This document shows, one piece after another, positions 1 through 9,040 of a stretch of 64,000 nt of DNA. The stretch is from Pseudomonas sp. DG56-2. GTDB lineage: Bacteria > Pseudomonadota > Gammaproteobacteria > Pseudomonadales > Pseudomonadaceae. The translations under genes were made by a program, and so were the position numbers. The notes below the pieces were generated by a model. The model made no database searches and was not told where the DNA came from. It was given only the letters and a program-made list of their open reading frames with translations. The stretch spans positions 5,544,001 to 5,608,000 of the forward strand of contig NZ_CP032311.1 of NCBI RefSeq assembly GCF_004803755.1, given 5' to 3'. The first letter of the stretch is position 1; every line of letters begins with the position of its first letter.

Positions 1-532
1 ACAACGCCTCGGTCGCATATATGTTGCCAACCCCAACCACCACCGCGTTATCCATGATGAACGGCTTGACCGCCATGGACTTGCCGCGCGACAGCTGAAA
101 CAGTCGCTCACCGTCAAACAGATCGGTCAACGGCTCCGGTCCGAGCTTGATCAGCAATTCATGATTGAGCGGATCCAGACTCCAGAGCATGGCACCGAAA
201 CGGCGGGGATCGGTGTAGCGCAAGGCCAGACCCGACTCCAACTCAATGTCCACATGCTCATGCTTGCCGGCAGGCAGGCCGATCTCGATTAGACGCAAAT
301 TGCCGGACATGCCCAGGTGACTGATCAGCGTTCCGACTTCGGCATTTAGCAGCAAGTACTTGGCGCGGCGCTCGACCTTGACGAAACGCTGCCCGGACAA
401 GCGAATGTCGAGATCCTCGGGAATCGGCCAGCGTAAACGCCGGTCACGCACGACTACCCGGCTGACGCGCTGGCCTTCCAGGTAAGGCGCAATACCGCGC
501 CGGGTAGTTTCGACTTCTGGTAGTTCCGGCAT
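1..532 (-). CDS. mutM: Formamidopyrimidine-DNA glycosylase MutM (Fpg), partial
   Basis: DNA repair enzyme that removes 8-oxoguanine and other oxidised purines by combined glycosylase and beta/delta-lyase action. Only the N-terminal 177 residues lie in the window; the C-terminal part, including the zinc finger, is beyond the left edge. The protein opens [13 protein letters not shown], where the proline after the initiator Met is the family's catalytic nucleophile and Glu3 the general acid. The segment LGMSGNLRL and the motif [10 protein letters not shown] follow as expected, and the last visible residues are NIYATEAL. The start lies 3 bp after the stop of the upstream HDOD gene, with no strong Shine-Dalgarno sequence, so translation is probably coupled to that gene. 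Confidence 0.97.
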   Translation of the reverse strand, partial: MPELPEVETTRRGIAPYLEGQRVSRVVVRDRRLRWPIPEDLDIRLSGQRFVKVERRAKYLLLNAEVGTLISHLGMSGNLRLIEIGLPAGKHEHVDIELESGLALRYTDPRRFGAMLWSLDPLNHELLIKLGPEPLTDLFDGERLFQLSRGKSMAVKPFIMDNAVVVGVGNIYATEAL

Positions 533-535
533 GTG

Positions 536-1402
536 TCAGTGGCTGCCCAATTCGCGAATGGTCTGTTTGAGGTTCTCGAAGTCGTACTCCGAGAGCCCCA
601 CGTAGTCGAGCACCAAGTGCCCAATGGCCTGCCACTCGTGATCGACACTCTGGTTGCCCAATACCCGGTACGAGGAGCAGATGTGCTCGGCCATCTTGAG
701 AATCGCCAGCAGGTTTTTCAATTGGCTGCTGCGCGCCGAATCATCGCTGAACACTGCGAGGGCGTTGTGGTGATTTGCGATGGCATTGCTCAAATGCTCG
801 GGCAGGCGCCAGGACTTGGCTGTGTAGTAACCCACCACTGCATGGTTGGTGTTGAACACCTGGTTCTCGGTATCGACCACCCGTTTGTCAGGGCCGGCAC
901 TGGCGTAGGCATCTTCAAGCACGCCCATGTAATCGGGGAAACGCTTGAGCATCAGCGGCACACCGCAGTCATGGAACAAGCCCAAGGCGTAGGCTTCGTC
1001 CACCGCCTGGGAGCCGATGCGCTTGGCCAGGGTCAGGCAGGTCATCGCCACATCCTGAGCGGTATCCCAGAAACGGTTGAGCGTAACGATAGTGTCGTCA
1101 CTCATTTCGCCCTTGATCGATTGGGCGTTGATCAGGTTGATGATCGAACGGCTACCGAGCAAATTCACTGCACGCTGTATCGAGGCAATCTTGTTGGTCA
1201 GCCCGTAGTAAGGCGAGTTCACCAGTTTGAGCAGAGCACCCGACAGACCGGGGTCTTGAGAAATCAGCTTGGCGATCACCTCAAGGTCGGGATCAGGCAT
1301 ATATTGCTCGAACTGCAGATCGACCATGATCTGTGGCTGCGGCGGTACGCTGATGCCTTGCAAGGCGTGCTGGATCTGTTCGGCGGAGAGTTCCTGGGAC
1401 AT
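536..1402 (-). CDS. HDOD-domain protein (non-catalytic HD-type signalling domain)
   Basis: A 288-residue protein beginning MSQELSAEQIQHAL. The body (about residues 10-230) matches an HDOD domain: KLISQDPGLSGALLKLVNS, then GSRSIINLINAQS, a helical stretch with FHDCGVPLM, and HHNAL towards the end. HDOD proteins resemble HD phosphohydrolases but usually lack a complete metal site. Several pseudomonad members act in signalling, but no substrate is known for this one. A longer reading from upstream is possible, but the ATG at 1402 precedes the first conserved sequence. It is followed at 3 bp by mutM and faces the methyltransferase gene across about 150 bp. Confidence 0.85.
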   Translation of the reverse strand: MSQELSAEQIQHALQGISVPPQPQIMVDLQFEQYMPDPDLEVIAKLISQDPGLSGALLKLVNSPYYGLTNKIASIQRAVNLLGSRSIINLINAQSIKGEMSDDTIVTLNRFWDTAQDVAMTCLTLAKRIGSQAVDEAYALGLFHDCGVPLMLKRFPDYMGVLEDAYASAGPDKRVVDTENQVFNTNHAVVGYYTAKSWRLPEHLSNAIANHHNALAVFSDDSARSSQLKNLLAILKMAEHICSSYRVLGNQSVDHEWQAIGHLVLDYVGLSEYDFENLKQTIRELGSH

Positions 1403-1554
1403 ATGTACACACTCGGGACTGAGCGGCGATTCTAACCCGATCATCCCGGCCAGGGGAGCAAGCAAGGCCTCTGCCATGTAGCAATTTGTCGCTATTCACA
1501 TCGGCGCGCCAGGCATCGGGTTATACTCCCGCTCTTTTTTCCCGGAGCGACGTC

Positions 1555-2751
1555 ATGTCCCTGCCCAGCCTTCGTCTCAAAGCCAATGCCGATCGCCGCC
1601 TGCGCGCCGGCCACCTATGGGTCTACAGCAACGAAATCGACGTCGCCGCGACCCCGCTGCATGGCTTCAAGGCCGGCGACCAGGCTATCCTGGAAACCGC
1701 AGGTGGCAAGGCCCTGGGCGTCGTCGCCATGAGCCCGAACAACCTTATCTGTGCCCGCTTGCTGTCGCGTGACGCAAAGTTGGCGCTGGACAAATCGCTA
1801 CTGGTGCACCGCATCAACGTCGCCCTGTCACTGCGTGAACGCCTGTTCGACAAGCCGTTCTACCGCCTGGTGTACGGTGATTCCGATCTGCTGCCGGGGC
1901 TGGTAGTGGATCGTTTCGGCGATATCGTCGTTGTGCAGTTGGCCTCGGCCACCATGGAGCAGCATAAGGACGACGTTATCGCTGCGCTGGTCCAGGTGCT
2001 CAAGCCTAGCGGCATCCTGTTCAAGAACGACTCGGCCGCACGCGATGCCGAGGGCTTGAATCGTTACGTGGAGACCGTGTTCGGCCTGGTGCCGGAGTGG
2101 GTTGCCCTGGAAGAGAACGGCGTCAAGTTCGAAGCTCCGGTCATGGAAGGCCAAAAGACCGGCTGGTTCTACGACCACCGCATGAACCGTGCGCGCCTGG
2201 CGCCGTACGTTCAAGGCAAGCGCGTTCTCGATCTGTTCAGCTACATCGGTGGCTGGGGCGTTCAGGCCGGTGCCTTCGGCGCCAGCGAAGTGTTCTGCGT
2301 AGACGCTTCGGGCTTCGCACTGGACGGCGTTGAACGCAACGCAGCACTTAACGGCATTGCCGAGAAGCTGACTTGCATTGAAGGCGACGTATTCGAAGCC
2401 CTGAGAGAGCTCAAGGCCTCGGAAGAGCGTTTCGACGTGATCGTTGCCGACCCACCCGCCTTCATCAAACGCAAGAAAGACCTGAAAAACGGTGAAGGTG
2501 CATACCGTCGTCTGAACGAACAGGCCATGCGCCTGCTGACCAAGGACGGCATTCTGGTCAGCGCATCGTGCTCGATGCACCTGCCCGAGGACGATTTGCA
2601 GAATATTCTGCTGACCAGCGCCCGCCATCTGGATCGTAACATCCAGCTGCTCGAGCGCGGCGGTCAAGGCCCGGATCACCCGGTACACCCAGCGATCCCG
2701 GAAACCCGCTACATCAAGAGCATTACCTGTCGATTGCTGCCTAACAGCTAA
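1555..2751 (+). CDS. Class I SAM-dependent rRNA methyltransferase, RlmI type (23S rRNA m5C1962)
   Basis: A 398-residue enzyme matching the length of E. coli RlmI, which methylates C1962 of 23S rRNA. The N-terminal 80 residues form a PUA-like RNA-binding domain (LRLKANADRRLRAGHLWVYSNEI). A Rossmann methyltransferase domain follows, with VLDLFSYIGGWG for SAM binding, FDVIVADPPAF as motif IV, and SASCSMHL carrying the expected catalytic cysteine. The ATG at 1555 is preceded by a GGAG at about 9 bp; an in-frame extension to 1486 has no ribosome-binding site. It is separated from the convergent mgtE gene by an inverted REP pair. Confidence 0.93.
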   Translation: MSLPSLRLKANADRRLRAGHLWVYSNEIDVAATPLHGFKAGDQAILETAGGKALGVVAMSPNNLICARLLSRDAKLALDKSLLVHRINVALSLRERLFDKPFYRLVYGDSDLLPGLVVDRFGDIVVVQLASATMEQHKDDVIAALVQVLKPSGILFKNDSAARDAEGLNRYVETVFGLVPEWVALEENGVKFEAPVMEGQKTGWFYDHRMNRARLAPYVQGKRVLDLFSYIGGWGVQAGAFGASEVFCVDASGFALDGVERNAALNGIAEKLTCIEGDVFEALRELKASEERFDVIVADPPAFIKRKKDLKNGEGAYRRLNEQAMRLLTKDGILVSASCSMHLPEDDLQNILLTSARHLDRNIQLLERGGQGPDHPVHPAIPETRYIKSITCRLLPNS

Positions 2752-2760
2752 GCGGGTGAA

Positions 2761-2810
2761 GCTTGCCCTGCGATCGCGAGCATTGATTTACATCGCATCG
2801 CGGGGCAAGC
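2761..2810. repeat. Inverted pair of REP-like elements
   Basis: Two copies of a gcttgccc/gggcaagc core face each other. The arms at 2761-2774 and 2797-2810 match at 13 of 14 positions around a 22-bp spacer. The right half reads atcgcggggcaagc, the same core seen at 21.64, 35.2 and 50.76 kb. The element lies between convergent genes (rlmI-type and mgtE), where it may fold in both transcripts and act as a transcript end or 3' stabiliser. Confidence 0.75.
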
Positions 2811-2854
2811 GCGCTGCTAACGGGCGTGTCTGCACAACACAGTCGCCAGCGTGG

Positions 2855-3523
2855 TTAGATATCCAGCACCTGCGAAGCGATCCCGAAGTACACCAGCACC
2901 CCAGCGGCATCGGCAATCGATGTCACCAAAGGCCCGCTGGCCGTGGCCGGGTCGAGCTTGATACGGCTTAGCAGGAACGGCAGGCTCATACCGATCAGGC
3001 TGCCAAGCAACACTATTACCAACATGCTGCTGGCCACGATCAGCGCGATATCCCGGCCGCCACGCAACGCCCCAAGCGACGCCACGGCGATGGCCATGGT
3101 ACATCCCAATGCCAAGGCGACCCCGCACTCGCGACCGAGCAAACTCAACCAGTCACGCATGACCACTTCACCTGTAGCCAAGGCGCGGACCATCAACGTT
3201 GCCGACTGGGCCCCGGCATTGCCGCCGCTGTCGACCAGCAACGGCAGAAAGAACACCAGGACGATATGTGCAGCGATGGTTTCTTCAAAAATGGCGATTC
3301 CAGCCCCGGAAAACAGGTTGCCAAACACCAGTAGAACCAGCCAGAACACGCGCTTGCGATACAACAGGCCAATCGTGGCTGTCTTCAGGTTACCCAACGG
3401 GGTAGAGATCAAGGCGCCCTTGTGGAAATCCTCGGTTGCCTCCTCGACGGCTGCGCGATGAGTCTGCGCTTGAGCCTTGGACGATGCCGGGGCGGTACGG
3501 TTTAATTCGTGAATAAATGTCAT
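2855..3523 (-). CDS. MgtE-type magnesium transporter, membrane domain only
   Basis: A 222-residue membrane protein corresponding to the transmembrane domain of MgtE Mg2+ channels. About 60 polar residues (MTFIHELNRTAP to GNLKTATIG) come first, then five hydrophobic segments. The family signature is present: PLLVDSGGNAGAQSATLMVRAL, and near the end ASGPLVTSIADAAG with the conserved pore-side aspartate. The cytosolic N domain and paired CBS domains that gate full-length MgtE (about 450 residues) are absent. The ATG at 3523 has GGAG 7 bp upstream, but that GGAG lies inside a perfect hairpin arm (separate entry). Substrate is inferred from the family; Mg2+ is likely, and other divalent cations are possible. 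Confidence 0.87.
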   Translation of the reverse strand: MTFIHELNRTAPASSKAQAQTHRAAVEEATEDFHKGALISTPLGNLKTATIGLLYRKRVFWLVLLVFGNLFSGAGIAIFEETIAAHIVLVFFLPLLVDSGGNAGAQSATLMVRALATGEVVMRDWLSLLGRECGVALALGCTMAIAVASLGALRGGRDIALIVASSMLVIVLLGSLIGMSLPFLLSRIKLDPATASGPLVTSIADAAGVLVYFGIASQVLDI

Positions 3524-3529
3524 TTCGAT

Positions 3530-3620
3530 CTCCAGGCAGCAGCGCAGGTGCCTGGAGGCCGACCGCAAGGAATATCGGTCAGCTGACGGGCAGCCCTGGC
3601 GCCACTGTGTTCAGTGCCAG
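3530..3620 (-). promoter_or_regulatory. Structured 5' leader of mgtE with sequestered ribosome-binding site
   Basis: Three hairpins lie directly before the mgtE start. Nearest the gene, 3530-3538 pairs perfectly with 3549-3557 (ctccaggca/tgcctggag) around a 10-nt loop, and its arm contains the GGAG used by mgtE. Next is gaccg/cggtc (3561-3565/3576-3580). Farthest is a stem of ctgg+cactg with cagtg+ccag (3596-3620) bearing a 3-nt bulge and a tgtt loop. The pairing is seen directly; a regulatory role is inferred. It does not resemble the M-box or yybP-ykoY classes that I know. Confidence 0.5.
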
Positions 3621-4034
3621 AATGTAGGTTCGCGATGAACTGAAACTGGGAAGGTCCATTAAGGGTGTCGTCTCGTAAGCCGCACATGCGGCGCAGCGAT
3701 GATAGCCAGTTCGACTGGGGGAAACAGCCGCTTTCAGGGGCTTTCTCAACGATTCAGAAAGCTCTTACAAAAGGTCTGACAGACCGATGACGGGTCGATG
3801 TCGGTGCTGATCGCCACCAACCCTCTACATCACCATTCCTTCGCGGCGCCAGCGGTGTAGAATCGAGCTATTCATCGCCAGTCATCCCGGCGGGTTTATG
3901 AGCTCTGGCCGAGCGCACGGCGATCCCGCGGCGATCTCGGCTTCATCCGTACCAGCGGCCACATGCCTTCGGTGCAAAGGACAAGAGAAGCTCACTCCCC
4001 TTTTTGTTACCTGATTAGCCGCCAGGAGTGCTTC
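3621..4034. other. Divergent intergenic region mgtE / ilvD
   Basis: About 410 bp without a gene between the mgtE leader and ilvD. It should hold both promoters. A tagaat at 3858-3863 could be a -10 box for ilvD but lacks a clear -35. I see no leader peptide rich in Ile/Val/Leu codons followed by a terminator, so there is no sign of classical ilv attenuation. An in-frame extension of ilvD from 3963 has no ribosome-binding site and is not family-like. Confidence 0.5.
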
Positions 4035-5876
4035 ATGCCTGATTACCGCTCGAAAACGTCCACCCACGGTCGCAACATGGCCGGCGCACGCGCCTTGTGG
4101 CGCGCCACTGGGATGAAAGACGAAGATTTTAAAAAGCCGATCATCGCCATCGCCAACTCGTTCACTCAGTTCGTCCCGGGGCATGTGCACCTGAAGGACC
4201 TGGGTCAACTGGTCGCCCGTGAGATCGAACGTGCCGGTGGTGTAGCCAAAGAGTTCAACACCATTGCGGTGGACGATGGCATCGCCATGGGCCACGACGG
4301 CATGCTCTATTCCCTGCCTAGCCGAGAAATCATCGCCGACTCGGTCGAATACATGGTCAACGCTCATTGCGCCGACGCCATTGTATGTATCTCCAACTGC
4401 GACAAGATCACCCCTGGTATGTTGATGGCCGCCCTGCGCCTGAACATTCCGGTGATTTTCGTTTCCGGTGGACCGATGGAAGCCGGCAAGACCAAACTGG
4501 CCAGCCACGGCCTGGATCTGGTCGACGCCATGGTCATCGCCGCCGATTCGACCGCCTCCGATGAAAAAGTCGCCGAATACGAGCGCAGCGCCTGCCCAAC
4601 CTGTGGTTCCTGCTCCGGCATGTTCACCGCCAACTCGATGAACTGCCTGACCGAAGCGCTGGGCCTGGCCCTGCCCGGCAACGGTTCGACCCTGGCGACC
4701 CACAGCGACCGCGAACAGCTGTTCCTGCAAGCCGGGCGCACCATCGTCGAGCTGTGCAAACGCTACTACGGCGAAAACGACCAGAGCGTACTGCCACGCA
4801 ATATCGCCAACTTCAAGGCGTTCGAGAACGCCATGATGCTCGACATCGCCATGGGTGGCTCGACCAACACCATCCTGCACTTGCTGGCTGCCGCCCAGGA
4901 AGCGGAGATCGATTTCGACCTGCGCGATATCGATCGCCTGTCGCGCAAAGTGCCGCAACTGTGCAAGGTCGCGCCGAATATCCAGAAGTACCACATGGAA
5001 GACGTCCACCGCGCCGGCGGCATCTTCAGCATCCTCGGCTCGCTGGCCCGTGGCGGTCTGCTGCACACCGACCTGCCGACCGTGCACAGCCCGAGCATGG
5101 AAGAAGCCATCGCCAAGTGGGACATCACCCAGACCAGCGACGAAGCCGTACACCACTTCTTCAAAGCTGGCCCGGCCGGTATTCCGACCCAGACCGCTTT
5201 CAGCCAGTCGACACGCTGGGAAAGCCTGGATGATGACCGTGAGAACGGCTGCATCCGCAGTGTCGAACACGCCTACTCGCAAGAAGGCGGCCTGGCCGTC
5301 TTGTACGGCAACATCGCTCTGGACGGCTGCGTAGTGAAAACTGCCGGCGTCGACGAGTCGATTCATGTCTTCGAAGGCAACGCGAAAATCTTCGAAAGCC
5401 AGGACAGCGCCGTGCGCGGCATTCTTGCCGACGAAGTGAAGGAAGGCGATATCGTCATCATTCGCTACGAAGGTCCGAAAGGTGGCCCGGGCATGCAGGA
5501 AATGCTCTACCCGACCTCCTACCTGAAATCCAAGGGCCTGGGTAAAGCCTGTGCCTTGCTGACCGATGGCCGCTTCTCTGGTGGCACCTCGGGCCTGTCC
5601 ATCGGCCACGCTTCCCCTGAAGCAGCTGCCGGCGGCGCTATTGGTCTGGTTCAGGATGGCGACAAGGTACTGATCGACATCCCCAACCGTTCGATCAACC
5701 TGCTGGTTAGCGATGAAGAGCTGGCTGCACGTCGCGTAGAACAAGACAAGAAAGGCTGGAAGCCAGTGGAAGTGCGTCCACGTAAAGTAACTACCGCACT
5801 GAAAGCCTACGCCCTGCTAGCCACCAGCGCCGACAAGGGTGCAGTTCGCAACAAGGCAATGCTCGACGGCTTGTAA
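4035..5876 (+). CDS. ilvD: Dihydroxy-acid dehydratase
   Basis: Catalyses the third step of valine and isoleucine synthesis, dehydrating 2,3-dihydroxy-3-methyl acids to 2-oxo acids in the cytosol with an Fe-S cluster. It is 613 residues, the usual length. Cys122 lies in [12 protein letters not shown], and [17 protein letters not shown] (187-203) holds the second ligand region. The [13 protein letters not shown] segment lacks the extra cysteine of the [2Fe-2S] subgroup, pointing to the oxygen-labile [4Fe-4S] E. coli type. The start [14 protein letters not shown] follows a GGAG 8 bp upstream. It is a single-gene unit followed at once by a strong terminator. Confidence 0.98.
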   Translation: MPDYRSKTSTHGRNMAGARALWRATGMKDEDFKKPIIAIANSFTQFVPGHVHLKDLGQLVAREIERAGGVAKEFNTIAVDDGIAMGHDGMLYSLPSREIIADSVEYMVNAHCADAIVCISNCDKITPGMLMAALRLNIPVIFVSGGPMEAGKTKLASHGLDLVDAMVIAADSTASDEKVAEYERSACPTCGSCSGMFTANSMNCLTEALGLALPGNGSTLATHSDREQLFLQAGRTIVELCKRYYGENDQSVLPRNIANFKAFENAMMLDIAMGGSTNTILHLLAAAQEAEIDFDLRDIDRLSRKVPQLCKVAPNIQKYHMEDVHRAGGIFSILGSLARGGLLHTDLPTVHSPSMEEAIAKWDITQTSDEAVHHFFKAGPAGIPTQTAFSQSTRWESLDDDRENGCIRSVEHAYSQEGGLAVLYGNIALDGCVVKTAGVDESIHVFEGNAKIFESQDSAVRGILADEVKEGDIVIIRYEGPKGGPGMQEMLYPTSYLKSKGLGKACALLTDGRFSGGTSGLSIGHASPEAAAGGAIGLVQDGDKVLIDIPNRSINLLVSDEELAARRVEQDKKGWKPVEVRPRKVTTALKAYALLATSADKGAVRNKAMLDGL

Positions 5877-5892
5877 GTCGAAACGCCAACAC

Positions 5893-5925
5893 AAAAAAAC
5901 CGGCGCCCTGTGCGCCGGTTTTTTT
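5893..5925. terminator. Bidirectional intrinsic terminator, ilvD / RND operon
   Basis: A 7-bp perfect GC stem ccggcgc/gcgccgg (5900-5906/5912-5918) with loop cctgt is flanked by seven A on the left and seven T on the right. It can therefore terminate ilvD on the plus strand and the RND operon on the minus strand. Confidence 0.93.
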
Positions 5926-5986
5926 ATTCCAATTCCCGCTCCCTTTGCCCGCCCCGGGAAGCGGACGGGGATGCTCTGCAATGGCC

Positions 5987-8900
5987 TTATCCCTCTGCGT
6001 TCTGCGGCTCCTTGATCTTGTACCAGGCCACATACAAGGCCGGGAGGAACAGCAATGTCAGCAAGGTGGCAATGATGATCCCGCCAATCATCGCGTAGGC
6101 CATGGGGCCCCAGAACACTTCACGTGCAATGGGGATCATGCCCAGACTCGCCGCTGCGGCCGTCAACAGAATCGGCCGACGGCGGTGGTTGGTAGCTTCC
6201 TGAACCGCAGCCCACGGCGTGAAGCCCTGGCCTTCGTACTCGTCGATCTGGGTCACCAGAATCACCGAGTTACGAATGATGATGCCGATCAGCGCAAGAA
6301 TCCCCAGAATTGCCACAAAGCCCATCGGTGTACCTGTTGGAACCAGGGCCAGAACCACACCGATCAAGCCCAGCGGTGCCACGCTCGCGACCAGGAATAG
6401 CTTCTGCACGCTGTGCAACTGAATCATCAGGAACGTGCCCATCAGGAACAGCATCAGCGGTAGCACTTTGGCAATCGGGCCCTGGGCCTTGCCACTCGCC
6501 TCCACGGTACCGCCGGTTTCGATTTTGTACCCAGCCGGCAACTTGCTGGCAAAATCGTCGATCTGCGGTTTGAGCTCTCTTACCAGGTCGGTCGGCTGAA
6601 TGTCACCGCGCACGGCAGCCTTGATGGTAATGGTCGGCTTGCGATCGCGGCGCCAGACCAGCGGCTGTTCCAGCTCGTAGCGCACTGTAGCGAATGCCAG
6701 CAAGGGAATTGACGTACCGTTGGGGGTGACGATCTGCAGGTTTTGCAGCGTTTGCGGCGAGCTACGTTCACTGCCTACGGCGCGCGCAATAACGTCGATC
6801 AGGTAGATGTTGTCATTTACCTGGGTGATGGTCGTGCCGCTGACAATGCTGTTCATCACGTTGGCCACGTCCTCGGACGACAGGCCAAGCTGCCGTGCCT
6901 TGTCCTGGGCGATGTCGACTCGCAGGACTTTGCCAGGCTCGTTCCAGTCGTAAATGATCTGGCCGATGTTGTCATTGCTGTCGAGCAGGGTCGCCAAGGC
7001 GATGGCGTGTTTACGCACCTCGTCGATGTCCTTGCCCATTACCCGATACTGGATTGGCAACCCGACAGGAGGACCCATTTCCAGTGACTGCACTGTGCTG
7101 CCAATGCCGACGAAGTCTTCACGCAACCGTTCCTTCAAGCGCTTGATGAGTATTTCGCGGGACTCGAAGCTCTTACTGACGATGACCAGCTGCGCGTAGT
7201 AGGGGTTCTGCAGTTGCTGGTCCAATGGCAGGTAGAAACGAATCGCACCCTGGCCGATGTAAGTGCTCCAGCGCTCGATGTCCGGATCACCCTTGAGCGT
7301 GGCCTCCAGCTTATCCACCGCTTTGCGGGTCTCCTCGATAGAGGCGTTCTGCGGCAGGTTGAGGTCGACAAGAATTTCAGGGCGGTCCGAAGCGGGGAAA
7401 AACTGGTTCTGCACGAATCGCATGCAAAACAGCGCCAGCAGAAAGATCAGGATGGTGCCGATGATAGTCAGCCAGCGATGGCGCATGCACCACAGCAAGC
7501 TGTGTTCGAATGCCCTGCCGACGCGGCCGGTTTCCTCGTTGTGCGGTTTGACCTTGGCGCTGAGGATATGCACTCCCAGTACCGGCGCGAACACCACTGC
7601 CACAACCCAGGACACCAGCAACGCAACAGCGATCACCGCAAAGAGTGTGAAGGTGTACTCACCTGCAGAACTGGCATTGAGACCAATCGGCATAAAACCT
7701 GCGACTGTCACCAGGGTGCCCGTGAGCATCGGAAAGGCCGTCGAGGTGTAGGCAAAGGTTGCTGCCTGCTCCTTGGTCTCGCCCATTTCCAGGCGCGTTA
7801 CCATTACCTCCACCGTGATCATCGCATCGTCTACCAACAGCCCTAGGGCGATGATCAACGCCCCCAACGAGATCCGCTGCATGGTGATGCCGCTGTACTC
7901 CATGAAGATGAACACCATCGCCAGCACCAATGGAATCGAGCACGCCACCACCAGACCGGCGCGCAGGCCCAGGCTGATGAAGCTCACCACCAGAACGATG
8001 ATGACCGCCTCGAACAGGGCACTGGTGAAGCCACCTACGGCTTCTTCCACCACCACCGCCTGGTCGGATACGGTATGCACCCCGACGCCTACCGGTAGTT
8101 CGGAAATCACCTGGTTCATGGTTTTGTGCAGGTCGGCACCAAACGCCTGGATGTTGCCACCGGCTTTCATGCCGATGCCCAGACCTATGGCAGGCTGACC
8201 ATTGAAACGAAACTGCGGCGACGGCGGATCAACGTAGCCGCGCTCGATTTCGGCGATGTCCGCCAAACGGAAGAAGCGGTCATTGATACGCAGATTGACC
8301 GCTTCAAGATCCTTTTCCGAAGCGAACTGCCCGGACGTACGGACCGACACGCGTTCAGGTCCAGCCTCGATCACCCCGGCCGGCGTTACCGCGTTCTGGC
8401 TCTGCAACGCCTGCAACACCTGGCGCTGGTCAATGCCAAAGGAGGCCAGCTTGCGCGTGGAGAAATTCAGGAACAGCACTTCGTCCTGGGTACCGATCAT
8501 CTCGACCTTACCCAAGCCTGGCACTTCGCGGATCACTGCTCGCACCTGCTCGACGTAGTCGCGCAGTTGGCGCATGGTCAAACCATCGGCGGTAAATGCG
8601 TAGATCGACCCGTAGACGTCACCGAACTCGTCGTTGAATCCAGGCCCCTGGATACCTTGGGGAAACTCGCCACGAATATCCTGAATCTTCTTGCGTACCT
8701 GATACCAGATCTCGGGGATCGCTTTGGAAGGAGTGGTATCGAGCAGGTTCACGTAGACGGTCGATTCACCCGGACGGGTGTAACTCTTTACATAGTCGAG
8801 TGAGTCCAGTTCCTCGAGTTTTTTCTCGATACGGTCGGTGATCTGGTTGAGGGTTTCATCCTGCGTTGCCCCAGGCCAACGCGTCTGAATCACCATGGTT

Positions 8901-9040
8901 TTAATGGTGAAAGAAGGATCTTCCTCCCGCCCCAGGTTCATGTAGGAAAATACGCCCATCAGTAAGCTGACGAACATCAGGTACCAAACAAAGGATTGGT
9001 GCTTCAGCGCCCACTCCGACAGGTTGAAGCTTCCTTTCAT
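5987..9040 (-). CDS. RND efflux transporter, inner-membrane pump (TriC/AcrB superfamily)
   Basis: A 1017-residue proton-driven pump of the hydrophobe/amphiphile efflux RND family. One helix (about 15-33) precedes a periplasmic porter loop, then helices from about 340 on. The TM4 proton relay motif is visible as ALGLLVDDAMITVEVM with the Asp pair at 404-405. A second periplasmic loop starts near 560 after CMRFVQNQFFPASDRPEI, and a terminal helix block includes LALIGIIIRNSVILV. It is the third gene of an operon with two adaptor lipoproteins; its ATG overlaps the preceding stop by 4 bp. The two-adaptor arrangement is that of triclosan pump TriABC of P. aeruginosa. No outer-membrane channel gene is adjacent, so OpmH/TolC would come from elsewhere. 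Confidence 0.93.
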   Translation of the reverse strand: MKGSFNLSEWALKHQSFVWYLMFVSLLMGVFSYMNLGREEDPSFTIKTMVIQTRWPGATQDETLNQITDRIEKKLEELDSLDYVKSYTRPGESTVYVNLLDTTPSKAIPEIWYQVRKKIQDIRGEFPQGIQGPGFNDEFGDVYGSIYAFTADGLTMRQLRDYVEQVRAVIREVPGLGKVEMIGTQDEVLFLNFSTRKLASFGIDQRQVLQALQSQNAVTPAGVIEAGPERVSVRTSGQFASEKDLEAVNLRINDRFFRLADIAEIERGYVDPPSPQFRFNGQPAIGLGIGMKAGGNIQAFGADLHKTMNQVISELPVGVGVHTVSDQAVVVEEAVGGFTSALFEAVIIVLVVSFISLGLRAGLVVACSIPLVLAMVFIFMEYSGITMQRISLGALIIALGLLVDDAMITVEVMVTRLEMGETKEQAATFAYTSTAFPMLTGTLVTVAGFMPIGLNASSAGEYTFTLFAVIAVALLVSWVVAVVFAPVLGVHILSAKVKPHNEETGRVGRAFEHSLLWCMRHRWLTIIGTILIFLLALFCMRFVQNQFFPASDRPEILVDLNLPQNASIEETRKAVDKLEATLKGDPDIERWSTYIGQGAIRFYLPLDQQLQNPYYAQLVIVSKSFESREILIKRLKERLREDFVGIGSTVQSLEMGPPVGLPIQYRVMGKDIDEVRKHAIALATLLDSNDNIGQIIYDWNEPGKVLRVDIAQDKARQLGLSSEDVANVMNSIVSGTTITQVNDNIYLIDVIARAVGSERSSPQTLQNLQIVTPNGTSIPLLAFATVRYELEQPLVWRRDRKPTITIKAAVRGDIQPTDLVRELKPQIDDFASKLPAGYKIETGGTVEASGKAQGPIAKVLPLMLFLMGTFLMIQLHSVQKLFLVASVAPLGLIGVVLALVPTGTPMGFVAILGILALIGIIIRNSVILVTQIDEYEGQGFTPWAAVQEATNHRRRPILLTAAAASLGMIPIAREVFWGPMAYAMIGGIIIATLLTLLFLPALYVAWYKIKEPQNAEG

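Noticed and set aside
3621..4034. ilv-type attenuation leader upstream of ilvD
   Set aside because: No short peptide rich in branched-chain codons and no terminator/antiterminator pair is seen.
3882..5744. 620-codon open frame antisense to ilvD
   Set aside because: It is the shadow of the GC-rich ilvD frame; its composition is unlike a folded protein and it has no ribosome-binding site.
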